A stretch of DNA of 64,000 nucleotides from Nyssa sinensis (lineage: Eukaryota > Streptophyta > Magnoliopsida > Cornales > Nyssaceae). The notes beneath the pieces are model-generated. The model saw only the letters and a program-made list of their open reading frames with translations. It was not told the origin of the DNA and made no database searches. The DNA is taken from contig CM018038.1 in assembly GCA_008638375.1 (NCBI GenBank), positions 30,664,753 to 30,728,752 of the forward strand. Reading direction: 5' to 3'. The first letter of the stretch is position 1. Every line of letters begins with the position of its first letter. A program made the translations under genes and the position numbers. Positions 1-10,096 of the stretch are shown piece after piece.

Positions 1-158
1 TCGGGCTCGGGCTCTTATGGTCCTTAACCCAAGCTCAACCTGAATTGAGGTCGGGTTTTGATATTTTTGTCTAGGCCCGTCCCGAAATATAAAGGTTATA
101 GCCTAAGCCCTAAAAAACTCAGGTTGGGTTCGGGCTAACCCATCCGACTTGCACCCCT
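1..158. repeat. End of a GC-rich interspersed repeat (hAT-MITE-like)
   Basis: This stretch is far richer in GC than its surroundings. It is built of repeated CGGG/CCCG words (cgggctcggg, cgggttcggg) and ends at tgcacccctac. Read on the other strand it opens with TAGGGGTG followed by GGGT/CCCG motifs, a pattern common at the ends of plant hAT-type non-autonomous elements. The left end lies outside the window, so neither terminal repeats nor a target duplication can be checked. The class assignment is inference from word composition only. Confidence 0.4.
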
Positions 159-329
159 ACCAGGTTATTGTGGCCCATCATTGCTTTGCAGGTCTCCCCA
201 TTCGAAATTTGAATCCATCTGAATTATGTGCTTCTTCACTACATCTCACTTTCAGTGCCTCTTGCTTTGACCCTGAAAGAATTTGTCCCCTCATTGCGTC
301 AGACACTTTTGGTGCATGTCTTTCCATAG

Positions 330-780
330 CCTTATCCTTGTCTTCTCAGGCAACTATTTGACTCTGTTCATTTGGTTTGTTGCTGCCACGAACCGAGAAA
401 AACTGGCCCATATTCGGTCCATATAGGAACCTCAAACCTCCATTCGCCTACCTTGCTCTTAACCGTCAAAGGCAACTCCCTCTTGAAACCCTTGACTAGT
501 ATCCTAGCCCACCGCAGGTGAACTCTATTAATTGTGTCTTTTTCAGCTCTGATAAAACCATCACACCAATCCTCTAATTGCTTGAATAGTTCAAAGCTCC
601 AAAGCAAAATGGGCAACCCCAAAATTCTTATTCACATCTTTCTCTGCTCGATGCCCTCCCTATGGCAATAGTCCCCTGCATCCCACCAGTCCAAGAAGAC
701 AGTGAGTCCCATCTATACTCGATCCGTCCAAATTCTAATAGCTTCCTTGTTAGATTGAAACTCAAACAAGAGCAAAGAAC
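330..780 (-). pseudogene. LINE ORF1 remnant with DUF4283 domain (locus 1)
   Basis: The minus strand encodes an open stretch (622-368) with the layout of the DUF4283 domain found in plant LINE ORF1 and related zinc-knuckle proteins. It reads [18 protein letters not shown], then [11 protein letters not shown], then RWARILVKG, and ends near VPIWTEYGP. Upstream (toward 780) the same reading continues weakly with stops, for example a W-D-A-G-D-Y-C stretch. The product would be an RNA-binding ORF1-type protein of an L1 retrotransposon. No ORF2 is attached. Positions 330-612 are nearly identical to 17299-17580. The remnant appears to have been cut on its upstream side by the element at 786-1638. Confidence 0.65.
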
Positions 781-785
781 CATGC
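777..785. repeat. Left 9-bp target site duplication (gaaccatgc)
   Basis: The word gaaccatgc occurs at 777-785 and again at 1639-1647, exactly flanking the element between them. A perfect 9-bp duplication is the size expected for Mutator-like transposons. Confidence 0.7.
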
Positions 786-1638
786 GAGGATCAAAATTCT
801 TATCGTTGTGTTGTTTCAGTCACTCAAAAAATGAAAATATTTCAAAAATTTTGGAAACATAGTAGAAATGATGAAAAAAATTAAAATGTGTAGAAACATT
901 TGGAAACATAAATTAAAATATATGAATGTGTGAAGATAAATATTGTAATTAATTAATTGAAAATGTTTCAGGTTACACGTCTATACACACAAGAAGATAT
1001 TAGAGTGAAATTGAAAAAAAAACGTAAATGTAAATTAGTCATTAGTACCAAAGAACACTTTTACTAATTTAAAACCAGTATAAAAAAATTTAGACCTAAT
1101 TCTTTATCCAATATAAAATTATTATATATATATATATATTTATAAAATATGTGAAATTATTATAATTAAATATAATACCATAACATAATGGATATATATT
1201 GTGTAATATCTCCGAATTACAAAATATGAGACACGCTAACATATTAAATAATAAGAAAAACAAATAGATAGTTCAAGCCTATTATAATTAATAAGTATCA
1301 AAATAAATTGTTTATCTACTTTTTATTTCCACTATTTTCAATTTTCCTAGTCTATCGTTATTAGAAAAAAAAATAGAAATATCTTCTTATTATTTTGAGT
1401 CTTAATCCTTCAATCTCCACCTTTATTTGAAAAAATGGATATTATTTTTTACTAACATCTTGAATTATTTCTGATACAAAAGAAATATTTTCACTGTTTC
1501 AGTATGTTTCCACTAGTTTCGGTATGTTTCTCATAAAACATGTGAATTTCGGTATTCCTCTAGTATTTCGTTTCGGTTCATTGAGAAACAAAAATGTTTC
1601 GACTGTTTTGATGAAACAAAAACAAAAATTGATCCTTG
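786..1638. mobile_element. Non-autonomous Mutator-like (MULE) element
   Basis: The element is 853 bp with short imperfect inverted ends: gaggatcaaaatt on the left and aattgatccttg on the right. It is flanked by a perfect 9-bp duplication. The interior is AT-rich and has no credible ORF. Its right third contains repeated GTTTC/GAAAC words (agtatgtttc, ggtatgtttc). Positions about 1205-1638 match 13625-14036, a second, shorter copy inside the LINE of the J-domain gene intron. TIR plus 9-bp TSD fits a MULE; with no transposase the superfamily call rests on these two features. Confidence 0.7.
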
Positions 1639-2030
1639 GAACCATGCATGTCAATCACCATGACCCCAGCCGAAAGCCCCCACTGACGGCCAACCCAAGA
1701 CTGCTTCTGCTCCTTGCTCCTCTCTGACACTGGATCATTCATGGAGCCCAGTCTTATACTAGGCATCATTGCATGAACTTTATTTTCTCCTACGAAGTCC
1801 ATTCGACCTCATTGTCACTCCAAGATTGATTATTTGCTTTAGTTTAGCAACCAAGAGGTCGTCAAAATGATGTTACAGCAAGAAGAATCGCAGTGGCATC
1901 TCTGTTTGGATGAGCGTAACAGGCTGAAATGGCGTTGTAGATGAAGCCGAAAATCACCACATTGACCCAACACTGGAAATACTAGCATTGAAATGGCATG
2001 AGGTTTGGAGTTGTCATTACCCTTAACTTT
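1639..2030. other. Unassigned, possibly continuation of the LINE remnant
   Basis: This begins with the right copy of the 9-bp duplication. The minus strand has modest open stretches (1802-1578 and 2033-1839) with no motif I recognise. Because the flanking MULE split an older sequence, this may be the upstream part of the LINE ORF1 remnant at 330-780. That is inference. Confidence 0.25.
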
Positions 2031-3780
2031 CACAATAACTACAAAAAATACTTGTCCATTTTATTTTTTTTTTGTCTTTTCCTCATTCTACTTTTTTGAT
2101 TTGTGTGTTGTTCCTTTTTCTATGCTTCTACTTTCCATAACTATATATCTATATATGTATGAAACTATATTCATATATATATATATATAATATAAATAAT
2201 CTTTTATTTTATATTATAATATATGTACATCTACTAAATAATATATAATATATTAAAATAATTATTTAATACCAGTATTTGTGATTATAAAATTAAATTT
2301 TATTGACTTAATTTTATAACAAACTACCAAATACTATCTAATAATATAAAGGGTAAAATGGACTTTCATACTTTACAATCACTTCCATAGATTTAAATCG
2401 TGGTCGCAAGGATACAAATCAGGTCACAACTTGTAATTTTTTTTCAAATAATAGAAAATTTCTTAAAGTCATTGATACACATATATTGACTACTAATTAT
2501 CACATTTTAATATTTTTTACTATTATTTTTAATTTTTTAACACCTAATTTTTTTTTTTTTCATATAAATAACACTTAAAAAGATATTTTATTATTTTATA
2601 TAGATTTTTTAAAGTTAAACTAATAAGAACTATCATTTAATTTGAAGAACATTACAACAAATAATGTAAATAATAACAAAAAATGATTCTAAGCATGAAA
2701 AGCGATTTAGTGTGATTAGTTATGGAATAATTTTTTTTTAAAACTTTTGAAACTAGTAGGCTTTTTCGTGTTCGTATTGACTTGAATGTTTTGGTAACCC
2801 ATATCAATTTTTTTTGGATTATTTTGTTAAGTATCTTTTTTGTATGGAAATATTATAAAAATAGAAATCATGCAAAAAAAAAAATTTCAAAATTTAAAAA
2901 AAAACTTAAAACAGTCGTAATAGTCCTGTATGTAATGGCCAATATGTAACGGTATCGGCTGATACGGCTGTGAATTTTAATTATATCAATAAATTGGTCA
3001 ATATTGGTATGGGAGGGTAAAAAAATTAATACGTAACCGCCGATGTGTAACGTAATGGCCGTTATCTAAAACTATGATCTCTTCTAAATAATTTTAACCA
3101 AACACTCAATAAGCTATTTTGCTATCATAAGCTAATCTCATCCAAACACTCAGAATCTATTCTATAGAAGTCATTCTATCATAATCTATTCTCCATAAGA
3201 TGAAGCTCCCCCCAACTAGCTCCAAATCTCTTTTTGGCCACCCTTTGATTTCCTGCAACTTTCTTGAAAGATTTTAGAAGTTTTCCTTCCTCTCTTTGCA
3301 AAGATGGCAAGCTTTATGAAAGCTAAAGCCACTCTCCCCCATCGTCCACCCTGTTATTATAACTTCGGAGTTCACCCCAAATCTCCTCTACTTGTGACAC
3401 ATTTGCCTTCTTGATTTCGAACGAGTCACTGCTCGAAAGCTTCATAGCCTCCCATGGAATACACGAGCCAATCGTTTCCCCTAACCCTTTGGTGTGGTTC
3501 ACCTCCAGTTGTTGACACAATCATACCAAACAAACTCTATCCACCCTTATTCTTCGAACCATGTCCGGGCCCCTCTTTGTTATCTGAAACAGGTCGCCGA
3601 CACCTCACCGATGTTGTCTATCTCAAAGGTTTTCCAACCAAACTACACCATTGTTCTCTGAATCGCTCCCTTCACGTTCCCATGAACGTTTTAAAGATGC
3701 TATAAGCATGATGTTAGCTATGCCTTATCATGGAATGATAGGTTTTTAAAAATTATCATACACTAAAAAAAAGGCGTTGA
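2031..3780. other. AT-rich non-coding DNA, no gene seen
   Basis: This is low-complexity AT-rich sequence with a (TA)n run near 2176-2190 and T/A homopolymers. Around 2930-3070 there is a patch with repeated words (gtaacggtat, cgtaaccgccg, cgtaatggcc) resembling degraded repeat DNA. At 3230-3720 base composition is more balanced. The minus strand there has broken open stretches (3520-3323) that could be LINE ORF1 debris, but no diagnostic motif is visible. Confidence 0.3.
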
Positions 3781-3810
3781 GAGAGAGTATTGATGTAGTA
3801 GAGTGGCAAT

Positions 3811-4202
3811 CTATGAAGCATGAACACACCATTTTTGGCTCACATATCTGTGTCAAACACGAACACGTCCCAGACACGATATGGACACATCAAGACATGT
3901 TTTTTTTTTTTTTTGGATTTTCTTCCCTATTTTCATCCTTTTCTCTTCTGCTTAATTTTTTTGGTTTTGTTTTCTTTTGTTTAGATATACATATATGTTC
4001 TAGGCAGTAGTTAATAAATTTGTTTTGGGACTTGAATCATGAATGTTGATAATTAAATGAATAAATTCTTGATCTTTTATTTAATATTTTTGTTATTTTG
4101 ATATCTTAATAATATTGTTGTGATTTATGTGTTTTTATGCTAATTTTGATGTAAATAATGTTAAATTTTTATTATATGGTCATATAAAAAAAAATAAAAA
4201 AA

Positions 4203-4234
<32 letters not shown>

Positions 4235-4308
4235 TCAACAGTGTCCTTGAATCTTACTTTTTTGATAAATGCCTTGTCGTGTTTGTGTCCATGTTCGTGC
4301 TCCTTAGG
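3811..4308 (-). mobile_element. MITE-like element E3, first copy (inverted relative to 17888-18367)
   Basis: This is about 500 bp, bounded by related ends: gaagcatgaacac at the left and gttcgtgctcctta at the right, which are imperfect inverted repeats. The interior matches the reverse complement of 17888-18367 over long stretches, including the ttttgatatcttaataatat and gtgtttttatgc words. It has no coding capacity. A CA/TA microsatellite lies inside at about 4203-4234. The two copies show this is a dispersed repeat family. Confidence 0.55.
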
Positions 4309-4840
4309 TGGCAATACAACAAGGGTATGAAAAATGAATGCATTTTTCAGACCAGTTGCACTAATTGTTGCCAAGATGAAGAAGTCATATAGGATGCTTT
4401 GGGCATTTTTCAGGAAGGCTAATGAAAGCCTCTGATAAAGAGGGTTGATTCAATGTAAGTTGAAGGTGTACAAGGACAAGAAGAAAGCCAGACTCAAATG
4501 TAAAGTTTGTGGCTGTTTGGGAAGACAAAATGACCCTATGTTATTTCTGTGAACATGGCCCCATATAAGGCTGAATGGGAAAAAAATGATCCTTGTAACT
4601 GACTGCAAGTAATTTGGATAGAAGGATTTGTGAATTTAAGAAAACATGCCTTTTTTGCAATCTCATTTGAATATTCAACATGGTCTTTGTTGAGCAATTC
4701 ACTTCCGTCACTGTTCTCCTCAAAAGTATCCCAGCAATGTTGAAGAATATATTGATTTTTTAAATTTTTTTTTATGGGCAGTGGTTGTTTCCGATTCATT
4801 ATCAATTGATATGTAGTTGGTCCCTCGGGGTTGTTTTTCT
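4309..4840. other. Unassigned; weak lysine-rich open stretch
   Basis: I recognise no gene here. On the + strand around 4365-4515 there are short open pieces rich in lysine (for example KDKKKARLKCKVCG), preceded by tttttcag, an acceptor-like word. This could be a decayed exon, but frames are broken within about 40 codons. The right edge abuts the truncated Copia LTR. Confidence 0.2.
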
Positions 4841-4934
4841 TATATATATTAACACAAGATGAAATTACAATAGTACCCTTATGGTGAAAAGACACATAGA
4901 AATAAAAGAAATATAGCAATAATCACTCTTAACA
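4841..4934 (-). repeat. Truncated 3' LTR of the Copia element
   Basis: This matches 9916-10009 with two substitutions. It ends in ttaaca followed by the pyrimidine tract ctccccttc, the complement of a polypurine tract. The remainder of the LTR (matching 9813-9915) is absent. Confidence 0.85.
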
Positions 4935-4941
4935 CTCCCCT

Positions 4942-7900
4942 TCAAGCTGGAGCATATAAATCAAACATGCCCAACTTGGAAGACAAATGACGAAAGGAAG
5001 CTTGAGGTAAGGGCTTTGTGAGAATATCACCCAACTGATGATCAGTGCGAACATAAGAGGTAACAATCTGTTTCTTCATCAACAAATCCCGAATAAAGTG
5101 ACAATCAACCTCTGTGTTTGGTACGTTCGTGGAAGATAGGATTATTAGCAGTAAACATAGTAGCTTGATTATCACAATATAGTTGCATAGGGGCAGACAC
5201 CTCCACACCAAGATCACAAAGAAGAGAACGAACCCATAACATCTCTGATGCTGTAAGAGCCATAGCTCTATACTCAGCCTTAGCACTAGAGTGCGCAACA
5301 ACACTCTGCTTTTTACTGCGCTAAGTAACCAGATTCCCGCCAACAAAGATACAATAACCAGAAGTAGACTTCCTATCAGAGCGAGAACCAGCCCAATCAG
5401 CATCACTATAACCAATTACAGAAAGAGAAGTAGAAGGCTTGTACAGGAGCCCTCCCCCTGGCGCACTCTTCAGATAACGCAAAAATACGAGTGACAACAT
5501 CAAAATGAGGTTGTCAAGGAGCATGCATGTATTGACTAACCACACCAACAACATAAGTAATGTCCGGCCAAGTAATCGTAAGATAGATTCATTTGCCAAC
5601 TAGCCGTCGGTATCTACTTACATCAACAAATAGTTCTCCTTGCTCACCATCTAGTTTAATGGTAGAATCCAAAGGATTATCAACAGGTCGAGCACCCAAG
5701 AGACCAGTCTTAGAAAGAAGATCAAGGACGTATTTTAGTTGAGATAGAGAAATGCCCTTGTGAGAACGAGCAACCTCAATCCCAAGAAAATAACGCTAAG
5801 CACCCAGATCCTTAGTATGAAAGTGTTGACCAAGATGACATTTCAAATCTGAGATACCTGCATAATCACTCCCAGAGATAATAATGTCATCCACATAGAC
5901 AATTAAGACAGAGTGATCAAAAGTAGAACGGCAGAAACCATAGGCAAGTACAATGGCACTAAATCTATCAAACCAAGTACGAGGAGACTGCTTCAAACCA
6001 TACAAAGCCTTTCGCAGCCGACATACAAGATGTTCCTTACCAGCAACAATATAGCTAGGGGGTTGAGCCATATAGACTTTCTCCTGAAGATCCCCATGGA
6101 GGAAGGCATTCTTAATATCAAGCTGGTATAGGGGCCAAGAGCGACTAAGAGCAATAGAGAGTAAAATCCGAACAGAATTGAGACGTGCCACAGGAAAAAA
6201 AGTCTCAAAATAATCAACACCATATGTCTGGGTATAGTCTTTAGCAACCAAACAGGCCTTCAAACGATCAACATAACCATCAGGGAGGTACTTAACTATG
6301 TAGACCCAACGACAACCAACTATTTGTTTCCCAGGAGGAAGAGTTGTAAGTTCTCAAGTTCGGTTCTTATGAAGAGCACTCATTTCCTCATCCATAGCAT
6401 ATTTCCAGCCAGAAGAAGACAAAGCCTGTACATAAGAAGTGGGAATAGAAAAAGTGGACAAAGCACAAGCAAAGGGCTGCAAACAAGATGAAGTGCGAGC
6501 ATATGAAACAAAATTAGCAATAGTATGCTGAGTACAAGTACGTTTACCTTGACGTAAAGTAATAGGTAAATCATCAGAGGCAAGAGGAGAAAAGGAAGAA
6601 GCAGGAACCTCAGTTGCAGAAGATGTGGCATCTAGACTATAAGAAACAATGCGCCTATCATGGGATCGTTGATAAACCTACAAAGGAGAATTAGACAAAG
6701 AAGAAATAGGCAAAGGAAGAGTAGGAAAGGGAGACTCTCCCTCACGACAAGATATGAGATCTGTGTACAAATGCTGCCCCGAGGAGGAAAAGAAGCAGGT
6801 GGACTCAAAAAAAAGTAACATCTACACTTATGAAGTAGCGTTGAGATTCAGGACTATAGCAACTGATACCCCTTTTTAGTCCAAGAATACCCAAGAAAAA
6901 CACATTTGCGAGCCCTAGGGAGATAATTTGTCTTGATCGGGATCCAAATTATGAACGAGGGAAACACAACCAAACACACGAGGAGGGAGTGGGAATGGGG
7001 AAAGAGTAGGGTATAAAAGAGAGAAAGGAGATTGGCGATTTAAAACAACAGAGGGCATGCGATTAATAAGATAGCATGCAGTAAGAACAGCAGCATGCCA
7101 AAAGTGTTTTGGTACCTGCATATTGAACATTAAAGTGCGGGCGACATCTAAAATATGTCGATGTTTCCTCTCGGCAACACTATTTGTTGAGAGGTGTGAG
7201 CACAAAGTAGTTTGATAAATAATACCACGATTAGCACAAAACGAATTCATGACAGATTGTGTATATTCAAGTGCATTATCAGAACGAATAACTTTGATCC
7301 GTTTACCAAACTGAACTAAAAATTTTATTATAGAATCTAAAGAAAACATGTGGAAACTCAGATCTTTCTTTCATGAGAAACAACTATGTCATACGAGAAT
7401 AATCATCCAAAAATATAACAAAATATTTAAAACCATTCCAACTAGAAGAACGGGAAGGTCCCCATATGTCTGTGTGGACTATAGCAAAAGACTTGGAATG
7501 ACGACTAGAACTACTACTCGGAAAATAGCTACGGTGAAGCTTGCCCAACTGACAAGCCTTACAATCTAAATGAGACACACGACTCGAATCAGGAATAACT
7601 AATTTGAGTTTATCCAAAGACGGGTGTCCCAAATGGGAATGCCACTGAAGTGGTGAAACTGCAACACTCAAAGCAAATGATGAAAAAGAGGAAGAACTAG
7701 TAGCGTCCAAATAGTATAGGCCATCATTCTCATGCCCCAAACCAATCATCTTCTTCGTCTTGAGGTCCTCAAAAACACAAGGAGGAGAAAATGTTATGGA
7801 ACATTATAAGACTCTAGTTAATTGACTCACAGAAAGCAAGTTAAAAGAAAAGTCGGGAACATAAAGACTGGAGGGTAAAGAGAAGGAAGAAGTTGGATGA

Positions 7901-8245
7901 AGAACACCTCTTCCAAGAATAGGCCAAAAAAATTCCATTCGCTAAAAGAATATGATGTTTAATAGGACTTAAATTAGTAAAGAGAGATGGTATACTAGAC
8001 ATATGTGAGCTAGCGCCATAGTCAATGACCCAAGATGAAGATGATTGAGCCACACACGCAATATTACTTGAGTCAGCTAATGTGGCACTGGAGGAAGGAG
8101 AAAGAGCAATACACAATGTCTGAATAAGCTTGCCGAGCTGAATCATGAGTGAATCATGAGAACTAGAACTGGGAACCAGAGGAAGCAGTAGGTAGTGGTT
8201 GTGGGTTACTGTTAATAACCTAATATGCATAATCTGGTTTACCAT
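4942..8245 (-). pseudogene. Copia pol remnant: protease, integrase, RT, RNase H
   Basis: These are broken reading frames on the minus strand. The protease region (8245-7841) has WVIDYGASSHM where the family has an Asp-Ser-Gly active site, so the Ser is replaced by Tyr. The GAG-pre-integrase zinc segment (7749-7384) has HLGHPS and CKACQLGK. The integrase core keeps its acidic residues: HTDIWGP, IRSDNALEY and VAERKHRH. The reverse transcriptase (6263-5796) keeps QLDIKNAFLHG and LIVYVDDIIISG. RNase H (5599-4942) has SDADWAGSRSDRKST and TEVDCHFIRD, and ends in LYAPA. Frameshifts separate 7384 from 7349, the 6915-6263 linker, and the two halves of RNase H, so the polyprotein could not be made from this copy. 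Confidence 0.9.
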
Positions 8246-9076
8246 GCTTCATCCAACAATAAGGTTTTGTATGATTAGTGCCACCACAATAATCACACTT
8301 CCGATCACCACGACCACCAGTACGTCCACTACGGCTAAAACTACCATGAGTGCCTTGACCTCCACGACCACCATGGGATCCACGAGGTCCAAATCCACGA
8401 CCACTATTGCTCGAAATCAAGGCAGAAGATTCTATGGTAGAACCTGTCATAGTGGAACACTTGTCCAAGAGATGAATGGGACAATCTAGAATATGCATTG
8501 ACAACCGTACGTAAGGTCTCACTAGCCAAAATTTGGTCCTTGAAACCATGAAGGTCCGAGTCAAGACCATATAGTAAGGAGGCAATCAAAAAGTCTTCCC
8601 ACTAACATTTTTGTTGTTCCAAATCAGGAGTGAAAGGACGATACTGCATAGTTGATCCCATAAATTCTTAAGAGTGCTGTAATATTCAAATAAGGATTTT
8701 CCAGATTACTTAGTGGCAAAAATCTTCTCATATAACTGATATACCCGAGAAACATTGCTCTGTTGCGAGAAGGATTCGGCAATAGAGTCCCAAATCTTCT
8801 TAGAGGAATTACAAAACTCGAACAGTAGTAGCAATCTGTGGTTCCATACTATGCCAGAGCCACCCCATAACCACTGAATCCTCAACCAACCAATTAACAT
8901 ATTTGGAATCTGTCACAACAGGAGGACTATCTGTCACATATTTTAATTTTTGTTTCCCACGTAAGAGCACCTTAAAAGCATGGGCCTACCAAATAATTCA
9001 GACCATTCAATTTCCCAGAGGTGACACATCTAGGCATCTCATCATCCCTTAATAATGAAGGTTTTCCTTCGGCCAT
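8220..9076 (-). pseudogene. Copia gag remnant
   Basis: The start codon is at 9076 (MAEGKPSLL, minus strand), followed by the UBN2/gag region in broken frames. These include SKKIWDSIAESFSQQSNVSRVYQL near 8800 and a LLYGLDSDLHGFKDQ stretch near 8560. A glycine/arginine-rich segment then leads to a CCHC zinc knuckle, CDYCGGTNHTKPYC, near 8295-8250. In-frame stops occur early (after GPCF) and between blocks. An intact gag would form the virus-like particle; this copy cannot encode one. Confidence 0.8.
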
Positions 9077-9792
9077 TGTTACAAACAAAGCCAAAAAAAA
9101 AAAAAATCCAAAATGAACGCAAAATAAGAAACAATTCAAGGACTAAAGTACTAGCCAAGGAACCTCGTAGATACTACACACCAAAGAAATGATCCAACCA
9201 ACAGCTCTCAAACAACATAAAAACAGTAACAAACAGTCCCAATAAGCTCTAAAAACAGCAGCAAACAGCCCTAGTAAGCTCTTTTAGTAGCAAAAATAGC
9301 AAGCCCAACTATAAACGACAATACCTGAACCAAAAGATCATATGCGAGAAAAGGAGCAGCAAACTCGACCAAAACAGCAGGCCAGTAGCAAGATTTCACA
9401 GAGCCGACCACTGGAAATCATCAAAGAGACCAAAAACTCAAAGAAATCGTCATGGGGCTCTCCAAACAAGTTTCCTATGGAAAAATCACTCCTCTTAGGG
9501 TTTGATTGAAGCATCAAAAACTTCTCAAGATCACCAAAATCGCAGATCAGAAAAAATGGGGCCAAAAATCCGAAAATATTCAAAAATGGAAGTGTATGCA
9601 AATGGCTTCAAAAATTTTTCCAAGAATCACTAGAAGCATCACCATTGAAAGAGGAACTTGGCCATGTATTCCGGTTGCTGATCGGTGATGACGTCATCAA
9701 CGATTTGCCGATGTCGGCAAATTTTTAGGATCCTTTTTTATCTAATTTTGTTTCGGCTCTATTTCGGAGAATTTTCTTGTGTAGATCATTAC

Positions 9793-9804
9793 GCTTTGAT
9801 ACCA
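9793..9804 (-). promoter_or_regulatory. Copia primer-binding site (tRNA-iMet type)
   Basis: On the minus strand this reads TGGTATCAAAGC, one base from the standard plant initiator-Met primer site TGGTATCAGAGC. It lies just inside the 5' LTR boundary at 9813. Confidence 0.8.
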
Positions 9805-9812
9805 AGTTAGGT

Positions 9813-10009
9813 TGTATAATATGAAAAGTACAGTTGAATAAGAGAAGTGAAGAACAATAAAGAAGAAGAGAACTAAACAAGCTTAGGACTTCATATATTC
9901 TGCCCTAATACCTTGTATATATATTAACACAAGATGAAAGTACAATAGTACCCTTATGGTGAAAAGACATATAGAAATAAAAGAAATATAGCAATAATCA
10001 CTCTTAACA
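9813..10009 (-). repeat. 5' LTR of the Copia element
   Basis: The LTR is about 197 bp. On the minus strand it starts TGTTAAGAGTG and ends ATTATACA, giving the usual TG...CA termini. It is short, as expected for this class of Copia element, and is followed by the primer-binding site. Confidence 0.8.
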
Positions 10010-10096
10010 GTTGTCAACTTGTAAATTTACATTTATAGTTCCTAATTGTTAAAGATGTATTTTCACGTGATAACTTTTGTTTCGTTGTCTGTATAG

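Larger units (their letters stand above)
4841..10009 (-). mobile_element. Ty1/Copia retrotransposon, 3' LTR truncated
   Basis: The minus-strand order is LTR (10009-9813), primer-binding site (9804-9793), leader, gag (from 9076), protease, integrase, reverse transcriptase and RNase H (to 4942). Next comes a purine tract (complement of actccccttc) and the 3' LTR (4934-4841). Gag-protease-integrase-RT-RNase H order is diagnostic of Copia. Only about 94 bp of the 3' LTR remains. It differs from the 5' LTR at 2 positions, suggesting fairly recent insertion, yet gag and pol carry several stops and frameshifts. The left end is lost, so no target duplication can be shown. The element lies immediately upstream of the first visible J-domain exon. 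Confidence 0.9.
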
